Shown here one piece after another: positions 15,136 through 22,007 of a DNA stretch of 64,000 nucleotides (position 1 is the stretch's first letter; every line of letters begins with the position of its first letter). The notes beneath the pieces were generated by a model. The model was not told where the DNA came from. It did not search any database and saw only the letters and a list, made by a program, of their open reading frames with translations. The stretch is taken from positions 186,001-250,000 of the forward strand of contig NZ_JAMXMX010000010.1 of assembly GCF_024055725.1 (NCBI RefSeq), read 5' to 3'. The translations under genes were made by a program, and so were the position numbers. This stretch comes from Actinoallomurus spadix. Its GTDB lineage: Bacteria; Actinomycetota; Actinomycetes; Streptosporangiales; Streptosporangiaceae.

Positions 15136-16578
15136 GTGGAATACAAAGCGTTGCCCCTCAAGCGACTACTCCTTGACCCTCTGAATCCGCGGCATGACCC
15201 CATGTCCGGTCAGCAGGACGCGATGCATGCGTTGTTGGGCGACAAGGGTGGGCAACAGCTGCTCCGGCTTGCCGAAGATATAGCAGAACACGGCCCAAGC
15301 CCTATCGAGCTTCCACTAGTGATACCCCAAGATCGATTTTATGTCGTCGTTGAGGGGAATCGCCGCATTGCCGCGATGAAGCTCCTCCAGGATCCGACTC
15401 TCGCTCGTGGGTCCAATATTGAGAACTCGGTCCTCGAAATAAGTAAGACTTCCCAGGACCTCACCGAGGTAACTTGCGTTGTCGCGGAAAACCGCGCTGA
15501 GGCGCGCCGGTGGATCGAATTGAGACACAACGGCAGCCAGCAAGGGGTCGGCGTAGTTGGTTGGAGCCCCGAGATGCAGGTCCGATTCACCGGAATATAT
15601 ACCGGTCAAAGGGGTCGCGCTCTAAGGCTGACCGATGCGCTTGATGCCGCGTTCGCAACAGACCAGGTGATGAAGGGATTGCTACAGAGCGTGAAGTCGG
15701 CCAAGCTCACCACGCTTGGACGGCTTGTTAGCGATCCCGATTTTCGGTCTCTCGCGGGAATCGAGATGAGAGGCGACACCCTTACAAGCCTCCGCCCTCT
15801 TACAACTATGAGAGAGTTCTGGCTGAAGATTTTCGGCGATCTCGCCAGCAATCTAACGGTCTCGTCTCTCAAGAACAAAGAGCAGCGGGCCGCATACATG
15901 TCTACGATAAGTTCACTAGTTCCCGAAACTGCGAGTGAGAATTTTCTCCCCGCTCAGGCTTCGACCCCCGAAGGTGATCCAGCTCAGGGACAGCTTTCAC
16001 TTACACCCGCGGATCAAAATGAAAGTGAGCCAGGACAGGCACAGATAGGGGATGATACCCGCACGCCGGCAACTTCCAGCCACGGCGGGTCGCCATCACG
16101 GCCGTCGCAACCTATTCAGGGAACAAACACGCGGACACAGAGCCAGAGAGCGCGCCCGATGAAGCTCTTCCACGGCCTGAGGCTGCTTCACGTCGGGCCT
16201 AAGGCAAAAGACGTTCTCCGCGAAGCGCAGCGTATAGATATTACTCAGTTCCCGAACGCAGGGGCGGCGCTCGTTCGAATACTAGTTGAGCTCGTAGTAG
16301 GCGAAACTGTGGAACGCCTCGGATGGGAGGCACGGCCCGAGCTGAGAGATCGGATCAACGCGTGTCTCACCAAGCTTGACCCAACTAACAAATCAGACCG
16401 GTACCTTTCAGTCCGTAGAGCGCTCAGCGATCGAGATAACCCGTTTTCGATGAGATCAATGCAGGGATATCTGCACAATGCAAAATTGCCTGCCGACCCC
16501 CTTAGCTTGCGCGCGCTGTCTGAAACTTATGCTACGCTCCTAGGCGATCTCGACACTCGACTAGGAAGTACAGCCTAG
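15136..16578 (+). CDS. ParB/sulfiredoxin-fold protein with helical C-terminal domain
   Basis: 480 residues from GTG 15136. Residues 1-90 form a ParB-N (ParB/Srx) domain: LPLKRLLLDPLNPRHDP, a helix LRLAEDIAEHG, and the box VVVEGNRRIAAMKLL (the E-G-x-R-R nucleotide-binding motif, residues 73-77). A middle helical region (120-265) is followed by a low-complexity linker (270-340). A C-terminal helical domain (350-478) contains SMQGYLHNAKLPADPLSLRA, a YxHN-type segment seen in HEPN/Apea-like modules of defence proteins. The adenine methylase follows after one base. Composition is AT-richer than the rest of the window. Partition is unlikely without ParA; a role with the methylase in epigenetic control or phage defence is inferred. 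Upstream in-frame codons lack a start context. Confidence 0.65.
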   Translation: MEYKALPLKRLLLDPLNPRHDPMSGQQDAMHALLGDKGGQQLLRLAEDIAEHGPSPIELPLVIPQDRFYVVVEGNRRIAAMKLLQDPTLARGSNIENSVLEISKTSQDLTEVTCVVAENRAEARRWIELRHNGSQQGVGVVGWSPEMQVRFTGIYTGQRGRALRLTDALDAAFATDQVMKGLLQSVKSAKLTTLGRLVSDPDFRSLAGIEMRGDTLTSLRPLTTMREFWLKIFGDLASNLTVSSLKNKEQRAAYMSTISSLVPETASENFLPAQASTPEGDPAQGQLSLTPADQNESEPGQAQIGDDTRTPATSSHGGSPSRPSQPIQGTNTRTQSQRARPMKLFHGLRLLHVGPKAKDVLREAQRIDITQFPNAGAALVRILVELVVGETVERLGWEARPELRDRINACLTKLDPTNKSDRYLSVRRALSDRDNPFSMRSMQGYLHNAKLPADPLSLRALSETYATLLGDLDTRLGSTA

Positions 16579-16579
16579 C

Positions 16580-17443
16580 TTGCGCTACTTTTACATAAGT
16601 CCGCTTCGGTATCCGGGCGGCAAGGCTGCGCTTGCAGATTTCTTCGGCGAAGTCATGGCTTCTCAGACCTCTCGCCCGAAGACTTTTGTCGAACCCTTCG
16701 CCGGAGGAGCTGGTGCAGCCCTGCGCCTTCTCTACACCGGTCGCGCCGATCGACTCGTCATCAACGACGCACATCCTGGAATCGCAGCTTTTTGGCGATG
16801 CGTCTTTGAGCATACCAGTGAGCTCATTGAAGAGATAAAAAGATGCGAGCTGTCAATTGATGCATGGCATCATTACCGTGCCGTGTATCAGAATACGTCG
16901 TCATCCGATTTGGACTTGGGTTTTGCTACGCTTTACTTGAATCGCACCAATCGCTCAGGGATTCTGGAAGCTCGCCCAATCGGAGGTCTTCAACAGTCCG
17001 GCAAGTGGAAGATAGATGCTCGCTTCAATCGAACTGACCTCATTGAGAGGATCCGAATATTGGGCCAGTATCGCGATCAAGTTAGAGTGGAGCAGCAAGA
17101 TGCACTTGATCTTCTTGAATCCATCCCTACACGCGATACTTTTTTCTATGTCGATCCGCCCTATCTCGGTCAAGGCGACGAACTATATCTGAACACCTTG
17201 ACGTGGACTGACCATCTTCGATTGGCGCAAATACTCCGCCGTCGCCACCGACGATGGGTCGTAACTTACGATGCCGATCCGCGGATAACGTCTACCCTGT
17301 ATAGAGGTATGCGCTGCGCCGAGTTCTCAATAAAGCACACAGCAGCGAAACAGCAAATCGGCACCGAGTATGCCGTGTTTTCTTCCAAGCTCGTCGTAGA
17401 CAAGCTTGACTTGCTAAGCCGCGGCTTCGCCACCTGGCTCTGA
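16580..17443 (+). CDS. DNA adenine methylase (Dam/D12 class)
   Basis: A 287-residue N6-adenine methyltransferase of class alpha. Visible motifs are PLRYPGGKAAL near the start, the SAM-binding EPFAGGAGAALRLL (residues 38-51), the D12 segment LNRTNRSGILEARPIGG, and the catalytic DPPY (192-195). It would methylate adenine in a short site, using S-adenosylmethionine. The start is a TTG one base after the ParB-like stop (TAG-C-TTG), so translation is probably coupled. No restriction endonuclease lies next to it, so it is either an orphan methylase or works with the ParB-like protein. Length and motif order are normal, and it looks active. Confidence 0.85.
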   Translation: MRYFYISPLRYPGGKAALADFFGEVMASQTSRPKTFVEPFAGGAGAALRLLYTGRADRLVINDAHPGIAAFWRCVFEHTSELIEEIKRCELSIDAWHHYRAVYQNTSSSDLDLGFATLYLNRTNRSGILEARPIGGLQQSGKWKIDARFNRTDLIERIRILGQYRDQVRVEQQDALDLLESIPTRDTFFYVDPPYLGQGDELYLNTLTWTDHLRLAQILRRRHRRWVVTYDADPRITSTLYRGMRCAEFSIKHTAAKQQIGTEYAVFSSKLVVDKLDLLSRGFATWL

Positions 17444-17536
17444 TAGGCTCGGCTGGTTCGGCGAACGCGGTGTAAGACTAGAGTTTGTTTTCTGTTCGAG
17501 CCTCGCGTAGGCCGCGTATCGTGTAAACCGTCGATT

Positions 17537-18382
17537 ATGCATGAGCTTCGGCAACAGGTACTACGGGAGTTCGGGAAACGCGTTCGGTTCCTGCGAAGTC
17601 AGGTCGGACTGACCGGCGCGCAGTTGGCCAATCGTGCTGGAATCACTCAGCCCACCGTCTCCAAGATTGAAACAGGCCAGATGCTTCCGAGCACTGAGGT
17701 GACTGAACGGCTGGCTGAAGCCCTCGGTGTCGGCGATGACGGCCGCAACGAGTTGTTCGCGCTTCTCCGCCGCGTCGACACGGACATAGCGAACCTCCGG
17801 CAGATGCCCGCCGGACCGGTCACCCGCCAGGAGCTAGTCAGCGCTCGTGAGCATCGATCGACCATCCTCGAGTGTTTCCAATCCGCGATCGTGCCGAGTC
17901 TTCTACAGACAGCGGAGTACGCGCGCCGGGCGTTGCGTGCAGCCCCGTTGGAAGATGAGGACGTCGCACGCACGGTTGCTGTGCGTATCGAGCGCCAAGA
18001 CGTGCTGTACCAACCCGGCCGACGGTTCTCCTTCGTGCTAACCGAAGGCGCGCTACGGACCTGTCCTGGTTCGCCAGATGTCATGCGAGCACAGCTGGCG
18101 AAGATTCTGGACGTCGCGACGTTGGAGAACGTCTCGGTGGGTGTCGTGCCATGGTTTGCGGCCGTGTCGACGCTCCCATTGCACGGTTTCGCCCTCTATG
18201 ACCAGTCGGCTGTCACCGTTGAGACCTTCAGCAACGAGTTCCTCTTGGAGGATGAGCACGAGGTCGCTATCTATCGGCAGACCTTCGCCGCCTTCCGCGA
18301 AGTCGGGCTCTTCGGGGAACGGATGCGGGAGCTTGTGTCCCAAATCGCCCAGGATTACGACGACTGGCCCAACAGAAGTTAG
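17537..18382 (+). CDS. XRE-family regulator with DUF5753 (Scr1 type)
   Basis: 281 residues. The Cro/C1-type helix-turn-helix is at residues 9-66 (FGKRVRFLRSQVGLTGAQLA, GITQPTVSKIETGQMLPST). The remaining ~190 residues are DUF5753, with the typical PSLLQTAEYARRAL, RQDVLYQPGRRFSFVLTEGA and FALYDQSAVTVETF. Such Streptomyces regulators are usually paired with a small DUF397 protein. No DUF397 gene follows here; instead a serine-kinase-type ATPase gene lies 90 bases downstream, another common partner. The GC content is typical of the host. Likely a regulator of the AICE or its cargo. Confidence 0.85.
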   Translation: MHELRQQVLREFGKRVRFLRSQVGLTGAQLANRAGITQPTVSKIETGQMLPSTEVTERLAEALGVGDDGRNELFALLRRVDTDIANLRQMPAGPVTRQELVSAREHRSTILECFQSAIVPSLLQTAEYARRALRAAPLEDEDVARTVAVRIERQDVLYQPGRRFSFVLTEGALRTCPGSPDVMRAQLAKILDVATLENVSVGVVPWFAAVSTLPLHGFALYDQSAVTVETFSNEFLLEDEHEVAIYRQTFAAFREVGLFGERMRELVSQIAQDYDDWPNRS

Positions 18383-18397
18383 AGGCATAATGCCTCT
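18381..18397 (+). terminator. Palindrome overlapping the stop of the XRE gene
   Basis: AGAGGCAT (18381-18388), one A, ATGCCTCT (18390-18397). It overlaps the TAG stop codon. A short perfect stem followed by GGTTCCTT could stop transcription or serve as a protein-binding site. Confidence 0.4.
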
Positions 18398-18443
18398 GGT
18401 TCCTTGAGGCGCAGGCATATACAGGAATACGCTCGGTGTCCAG

Positions 18444-18461
18444 TGCATAGCCCCCTAGACA
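18444..18461 (+). promoter_or_regulatory. CCCCCTAGAC operator-like site before the ATPase gene
   Basis: TGCATAGCCCCCTAGACA, identical over 18 bases to 20704-20721 in front of pra. It ends 12 bases before the GTG start of the ATPase gene and abuts its ribosome site. Only sites inside the AICE were seen. Confidence 0.6.
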
Positions 18462-18473
18462 GGGAGGTGCGCC

Positions 18474-18872
18474 GTGAGGCCACCCTGGACCCGCTGTCTC
18501 CCCGGCCTGCCCGCCTCGGTCACCGAAGCCCGCCGCTTCGTGACCGCCTACCTGCGTGATCTCCAACCCGAGCTCGTCATGCGCGCCGAACTGGTCGTCA
18601 GCGAACTGGCCACGAACGCCATCAAGCACACCCATAGCGGGCTGCCCGGAGGAATGCTCTGGGTAACCGTCACCGTCTTCGACACCGCCGTCCGCATCTC
18701 CGTGACCGACCAGGGCAGCGTCACCGCGCCTACCGCCGTGGTGGCCGGTGACTGCTCCGAGGGCGGTCGGGGCCTGGCGCTCATGGGGATGGTGGTCAAG
18801 GACTGGGGTCACCACTACCAGGGGTCGCACTGCACGGTATGGGCGGTGGTCGACGGGGTCGATCGGGCGTGA
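18474..18872 (+). CDS. Anti-sigma-type ATP-binding protein (HATPase_c)
   Basis: 132 residues, GTG start behind GGGAGG. The N box is visible as ELVVSELATNAIKHTHSG and the G boxes as VRISVTDQGSV and EGGRGLALMGMVVKDWG, the pattern of SpoIIAB/RsbW-like kinases of the GHKL fold. In Streptomyces such small ATPases often accompany XRE/DUF5753 regulators, as here. It may phosphorylate an antagonist or bind a sigma factor; neither partner is obvious. Cytoplasmic. Confidence 0.8.
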   Translation: MRPPWTRCLPGLPASVTEARRFVTAYLRDLQPELVMRAELVVSELATNAIKHTHSGLPGGMLWVTVTVFDTAVRISVTDQGSVTAPTAVVAGDCSEGGRGLALMGMVVKDWGHHYQGSHCTVWAVVDGVDRA

Positions 18873-18939
18873 GTCCGCGGGGCGTCCCTCGGCTCCGGAC
18901 AAGTCTGATCGGCCCTTCTTCTTCGCCTGTTTTGTCTAT

Positions 18940-18949
18940 CCCCCTAGAC
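18940..18949 (+). promoter_or_regulatory. CCCCCTAGAC site before the HTH gene
   Basis: TTGTCTATCCCCCTAGACTC, with the core at 18940-18949, 28 bases before the start codon of the next gene. It keeps the core shared by the other four sites but not the TGCATAG flank. Confidence 0.5.
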
Positions 18950-18976
18950 TCGGTGCAGTGGATCGAGGAGGGTGGC

Positions 18977-19819
18977 ATGTCGGATGAGGTCGACCGCATA
19001 GCGGCAACCAAGGACCCATTCGTGCTGCTCCGCCTCGCGACTGAACGCCTCGCCGCCGCACAGCAAGAGGTGACCGAACTTGCGCGGTTGCGGCGGCGGG
19101 TCATCCAGGATCTGCACAGTCAGGGCCTGTCGTACGCGCAGATCGCCAAGCAGGCCGGCCTGAGCCGGGGCCGCATTCACCAGATCCGCCACACCGGTCC
19201 GGCGCCGGAAGGCGCGTTCCTCGGCACCGGGGCCGTGACCGTGGTGACTCCCCTGCGGCCAGACCCGAATACTGGCCGCAGCCATGTCACCCTGGATGAC
19301 CTGACCGCCGGCAAGCGGCTGGAAGACCTCGCCCGGACCTTCGACCTGGAGGTCGGTTCCGAACACGTCGGCGTCGACGGAGAGATTGACCTCAACCGCT
19401 CCGGCCTACTGGTCATCTGCGGTCCCCGCATGTCCGATGCTGTGCGCGAGACGTACGAGAAGGACCCGGTCCTGTCGTGGCGGCGCTCGCCTGAGGGAAC
19501 GTGGACGCTGCACGACGCCAGCGCAGACAAGACACTCCGGTCCGGTTCGGACGGCGACCCGGCTCGGCCGCATGACATCGGCTACCTCGGCAGGCTCCCC
19601 CGCCCGGACGGTAAAGGGACCGTGCTGACGATTGCTGGCGTTCACCCGCCCGGTTCGCTCGGGGTCGTGCATCTGCTCAGCACTGAGATCGCGACGTTGT
19701 GGGGGCAAGTCGGTGACCGGCCGTTCTCGGTGGTCGTGGGGGTCGACTACGAACCGGACACCCACGAGCCAGCCAATGTGGAGTTGCTGACGCCGCTGTA
19801 TCAGCACGAGGACCTGTAG
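18977..19819 (+). CDS. Sigma-70-region-4-like HTH protein with unassigned C-terminal domain
   Basis: 280 residues. GAGGAGGG lies 7 bases before ATG 18977. A helical N-terminus (LLRLATERLAAAQQEVTELA) leads into a helix-turn-helix at about residues 43-75 (VIQDLHSQGLSYAQIAKQAG, LSRGRIHQIRHTG). The C-terminal ~170 residues form an alpha/beta domain with SGLLVICGPRMSDAVRETYE, HDIGYLGRLPRPDGKGTVLT and IAGVHPPGSLGVVHLLSTEI. I recall this arrangement from many actinomycetes, annotated only as sigma-like HTH; the C-terminal part looks like a ligand or nucleotide sensor. It abuts the PP2C-like gene directly (stop TAG, next base starts ATG), suggesting one functional unit. A candidate for binding the CCCCCTAGAC sites. 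Confidence 0.6.
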   Translation: MSDEVDRIAATKDPFVLLRLATERLAAAQQEVTELARLRRRVIQDLHSQGLSYAQIAKQAGLSRGRIHQIRHTGPAPEGAFLGTGAVTVVTPLRPDPNTGRSHVTLDDLTAGKRLEDLARTFDLEVGSEHVGVDGEIDLNRSGLLVICGPRMSDAVRETYEKDPVLSWRRSPEGTWTLHDASADKTLRSGSDGDPARPHDIGYLGRLPRPDGKGTVLTIAGVHPPGSLGVVHLLSTEIATLWGQVGDRPFSVVVGVDYEPDTHEPANVELLTPLYQHEDL

Positions 19820-20641
19820 ATGCGGGTCTCGCTCCTCTCGGTCCCCGGCTCGCCCGATCGGTCGAATGAGGACTTCGCCGCAGCGTCGCATGACGTCGTC
19901 GTACTGCTTGACGGTGCGGGAACTCCCCCTGGGATCGAGTCGGGCTGTTCGCACGGGGTGGCCTGGTACGCCCGCCAGCTCGGCGCCCAACTCCTCGCCG
20001 AAGCGGGCACCGCGCCCCGCCGGCCCCTCGCCGACGTACTCGCAGTGGCGATTGAGCGGGTGGCCGCCATGCACGGGGATGCCTGCGACCTCACCGACCC
20101 GAATACCCCGTCCGCGACCGTCACGGTCGTCCGGCGGACCGGTGATGACCTGGAGTACCTGGTGCTCGCGGACTCCGTCCTGGTACTCGATGTCCTCGAC
20201 GGTGACCCGGTCGCCGTGACCGATGACCGGCTGGCCCGGACCAGTCGGAGCCTGCGCGCCGAGATGGACGCGCTGCCGACCGGAAGCCCGGAACACACCC
20301 AAGCCCGCAGGGCATACGCCGAAACGCTGGGCTCCTACCGGAACACTGCCGGTGGCTTCTGGGTCGCCAACACCGACCCGGCTGCCGCCGCACATGCTGT
20401 CACCGGCTCAGTGCCGCTCGACCGGCTCCGCGCAGTGGCGTTGCTCAGCGATGGCGCGAGCCGGCTGGTCGACCGGTTCCGCCTCACCGACTGGGCCGAC
20501 GCGCTAAAGATCCTCGCTGATGACGGTCCGGCCGGACTCATCCGCCGGGTTCGGGCCGCTGAAGACAGCGATCCGCGTGGTGAGCGGTGGCCGCGGGGCA
20601 AGGCCAGTGACGACGCCACGGCCGTGTACTGCGTGCTCTGA
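19820..20641 (+). CDS. PP2C-like protein phosphatase
   Basis: 273 residues starting MRVSLLSVPGSPDRSNEDFA. PP2C motifs are present: SNEDF at the start, VVVLLDGAGTPPG (first metal Asp), ATVTVVRRTGDDLEYLVLAD, AVALLSDGASRLVDRF (the SDG motif) and KASDDATAVYCVL at the end (metal Asp). The fold is complete, and activity on phospho-serine/threonine with Mn/Mg is expected. The start codon follows the stop of the HTH-sensor gene without a gap. The pair probably links a sensed signal with dephosphorylation, and may control AICE genes. Confidence 0.75.
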   Translation: MRVSLLSVPGSPDRSNEDFAAASHDVVVLLDGAGTPPGIESGCSHGVAWYARQLGAQLLAEAGTAPRRPLADVLAVAIERVAAMHGDACDLTDPNTPSATVTVVRRTGDDLEYLVLADSVLVLDVLDGDPVAVTDDRLARTSRSLRAEMDALPTGSPEHTQARRAYAETLGSYRNTAGGFWVANTDPAAAAHAVTGSVPLDRLRAVALLSDGASRLVDRFRLTDWADALKILADDGPAGLIRRVRAAEDSDPRGERWPRGKASDDATAVYCVL

Positions 20642-20660
20642 CACGCCGAACCGAGATTTT

Positions 20661-20766
20661 GTCGACCCCCCTAGACAGTTCGCCGAGTCGGTCGTACCTT
20701 GGATGCATAGCCCCCTAGACACCGTCGAAGGGATCGATGGATTCACAACTGTCTAGGGGGGTCGAC
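20661..20766. promoter_or_regulatory. Operator cluster of the pra promoter (three CCCCCTAGAC sites)
   Basis: Three copies lie in 106 bases. GTCGACCCCCCTAGACAGTT (20661-20680) is repeated exactly in inverted orientation at 20747-20766. In between is TGCATAGCCCCCTAGACA (20704-20721). The last copy ends 17 bases before the pra start codon. The arrangement suggests cooperative binding with DNA looping to repress or activate the replication/transfer operon. Confidence 0.65.
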
Positions 20767-20783
20767 ATCAAGGAGAGCGCTAC

Positions 20784-21200
20784 ATGGCACTTAGAGGCGG
20801 TACTCGCTTCAAGGTCACGATGGCCGACGTCTTCCCCAACGGCTGCCACCTCGTTCCCGCCTCGATCGTGGAGGCGCAGGACTTCGACGAGCGGTCGGGG
20901 CGGCGGTCCCCGGCCAAGGACAAGGTCACCGGTCAGCGGGTGTTCTCCTGCCGGGTGATGGACATGGACCCCGAGCTGGACGGCCGGTCCCGGGAGATCG
21001 CGGTCAAGATCCTCGCCGACGTTCAGCCGGTCGCGCCGACCGGTGCGCCGTTCGAGCCGGTCGAGTTCGAGGGCATGACGGTCACCCCGTACGTCACCGA
21101 CAAAGGCCGGATGGCCTTCTCGCTGCGGGCCACCGCGATCACCGCACCCAAGGGCGGCAAGGCGGCTCCGGCTCCTGCGCCCGGTAAGGCGGCGGCCTGA
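20784..21200 (+). CDS. pra: Plasmid replication, integration and excision activator (Pra-like)
   Basis: A 138-residue protein beginning MALRGGTRFKVTMADVFPNG. The conserved pattern (DFDERSGRRSPAKDKVTGQR, VFSCRVMDMDPEL, VEFEGMTVTPYVTDKGRMAF, FSLRATAI) is that of the AICE family named plasmid replication, integration and excision activator, after Pra of pSAM2. In pSAM2 Pra switches on rep-xis-int. AAGGAGAGC precedes the ATG. It is the first gene of a run of eight genes ending with int, most of them overlapping by one to four bases. The basic Lys/Ala/Pro tail is low complexity. Confidence 0.75.
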   Translation: MALRGGTRFKVTMADVFPNGCHLVPASIVEAQDFDERSGRRSPAKDKVTGQRVFSCRVMDMDPELDGRSREIAVKILADVQPVAPTGAPFEPVEFEGMTVTPYVTDKGRMAFSLRATAITAPKGGKAAPAPAPGKAAA

Positions 21201-21448
21201 TGGGACGCGGACCCGCGCTGTCGCTGCCGATCAACGGGCACTCGGGCGCGGAGTTCCGCAGCTACCCCCGAGCGAACCCGATCTTCACCTTCCGCGCCGG
21301 TCACGTGCTCGTCTCGCTCACACTCCCGGACCGGTTGCTGCCCGACCACGTGGCCTTCGCTCGCGCCCTGGCCGACCAGGCGGCGGCGTACGCGGCCGAG
21401 GTCGAGCGCATCTACCGCAACGGCAACACCGACAGGAGGACCCGATGA
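21200..21448 (+). CDS. Small AICE protein of unknown function
   Basis: 82 residues from an ATG that overlaps the pra stop (TGATG). It contains AEFRSYPRANPIFTFRAGHVLVSLTLPDRLL and a helical C-terminus HVAFARALADQAAAYAAEVERIYR. The helix resembles the end of the next protein (RRFAQASAELLAEVERLHAE), suggesting the two are distant paralogues. No known domain; probably an accessory transfer or replication protein. Confidence 0.65.
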   Translation: MGRGPALSLPINGHSGAEFRSYPRANPIFTFRAGHVLVSLTLPDRLLPDHVAFARALADQAAAYAAEVERIYRNGNTDRRTR

Positions 21449-21753
21449 CGGAGACCGGCTACACCTACACCACGATCACCGGTCGGCCCGGTGAGCCCAT
21501 GACCATCGGGACCTCGTTCTACCTCGACCCGACCACGAGCATCCGCCTCTACGGCTCGGGCGACGGCCGGCCGTTCATCGGGATCGACCACGGCCAGGTG
21601 AGCGTGAACATCGGGCCGCGCTCCACCTCCGAGATCACGGCCGAGGACGTCGCGGTGATCCGCCGGTTCGCTCAGGCGTCGGCGGAGTTGCTGGCCGAGG
21701 TCGAGCGCCTGCACGCCGAGCGGGCCGACCAGTCCGGTCACGCTGCGGCCTGA
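21445..21753 (+). CDS. Small AICE protein of unknown function
   Basis: 102 residues, ATG overlapping the previous stop by four bases (ATGA). A beta-rich first half (FYLDPTTSIRLYGSGDGRPF, IGIDHGQVSVNIG) is followed by the helix AEDVAVIRRFAQASAELLAEVERLHAER. The same helix type ends the previous protein. Function unknown; conserved position in AICEs between pra and the translocase. Confidence 0.65.
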   Translation: MTETGYTYTTITGRPGEPMTIGTSFYLDPTTSIRLYGSGDGRPFIGIDHGQVSVNIGPRSTSEITAEDVAVIRRFAQASAELLAEVERLHAERADQSGHAAA

Positions 21754-21839
21754 TGCGAAGCGGGGCGGCTGGAAGCTCTCACCCTTCCGGCCGCCCCTGT
21801 GATCACCCCACGGCTTCTACTCCTGGAGGAGATCGCCTC

Positions 21840-22007
21840 ATGTCTACCCGACCCAAGCGGCCGCGCTGCGTCGTATGCCGCAATCCGCTGCGCCAGAACA
21901 CGAAGAACGGCAAGTGCCCGCCGTGCGTGGGTCAGACCGTGCTGTTCCCCAAGCGCACCGCCGAACGCCTCTCCCGGACCTCACGCACCGACGGGGGTGG
22001 CCGGTGA
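21840..22007 (+). CDS. Small zinc-ribbon protein
   Basis: 55 residues, basic. Two Cys pairs (RCVVC and CPPC, 15 residues between) make a zinc ribbon. GGAGGAG lies 7 bases before the ATG. The stop overlaps the start of the translocase gene (TGATG). Such short Cys-rich proteins are common in AICEs in front of traB; a DNA-binding or adaptor role is inferred. Confidence 0.7.
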   Translation: MSTRPKRPRCVVCRNPLRQNTKNGKCPPCVGQTVLFPKRTAERLSRTSRTDGGGR

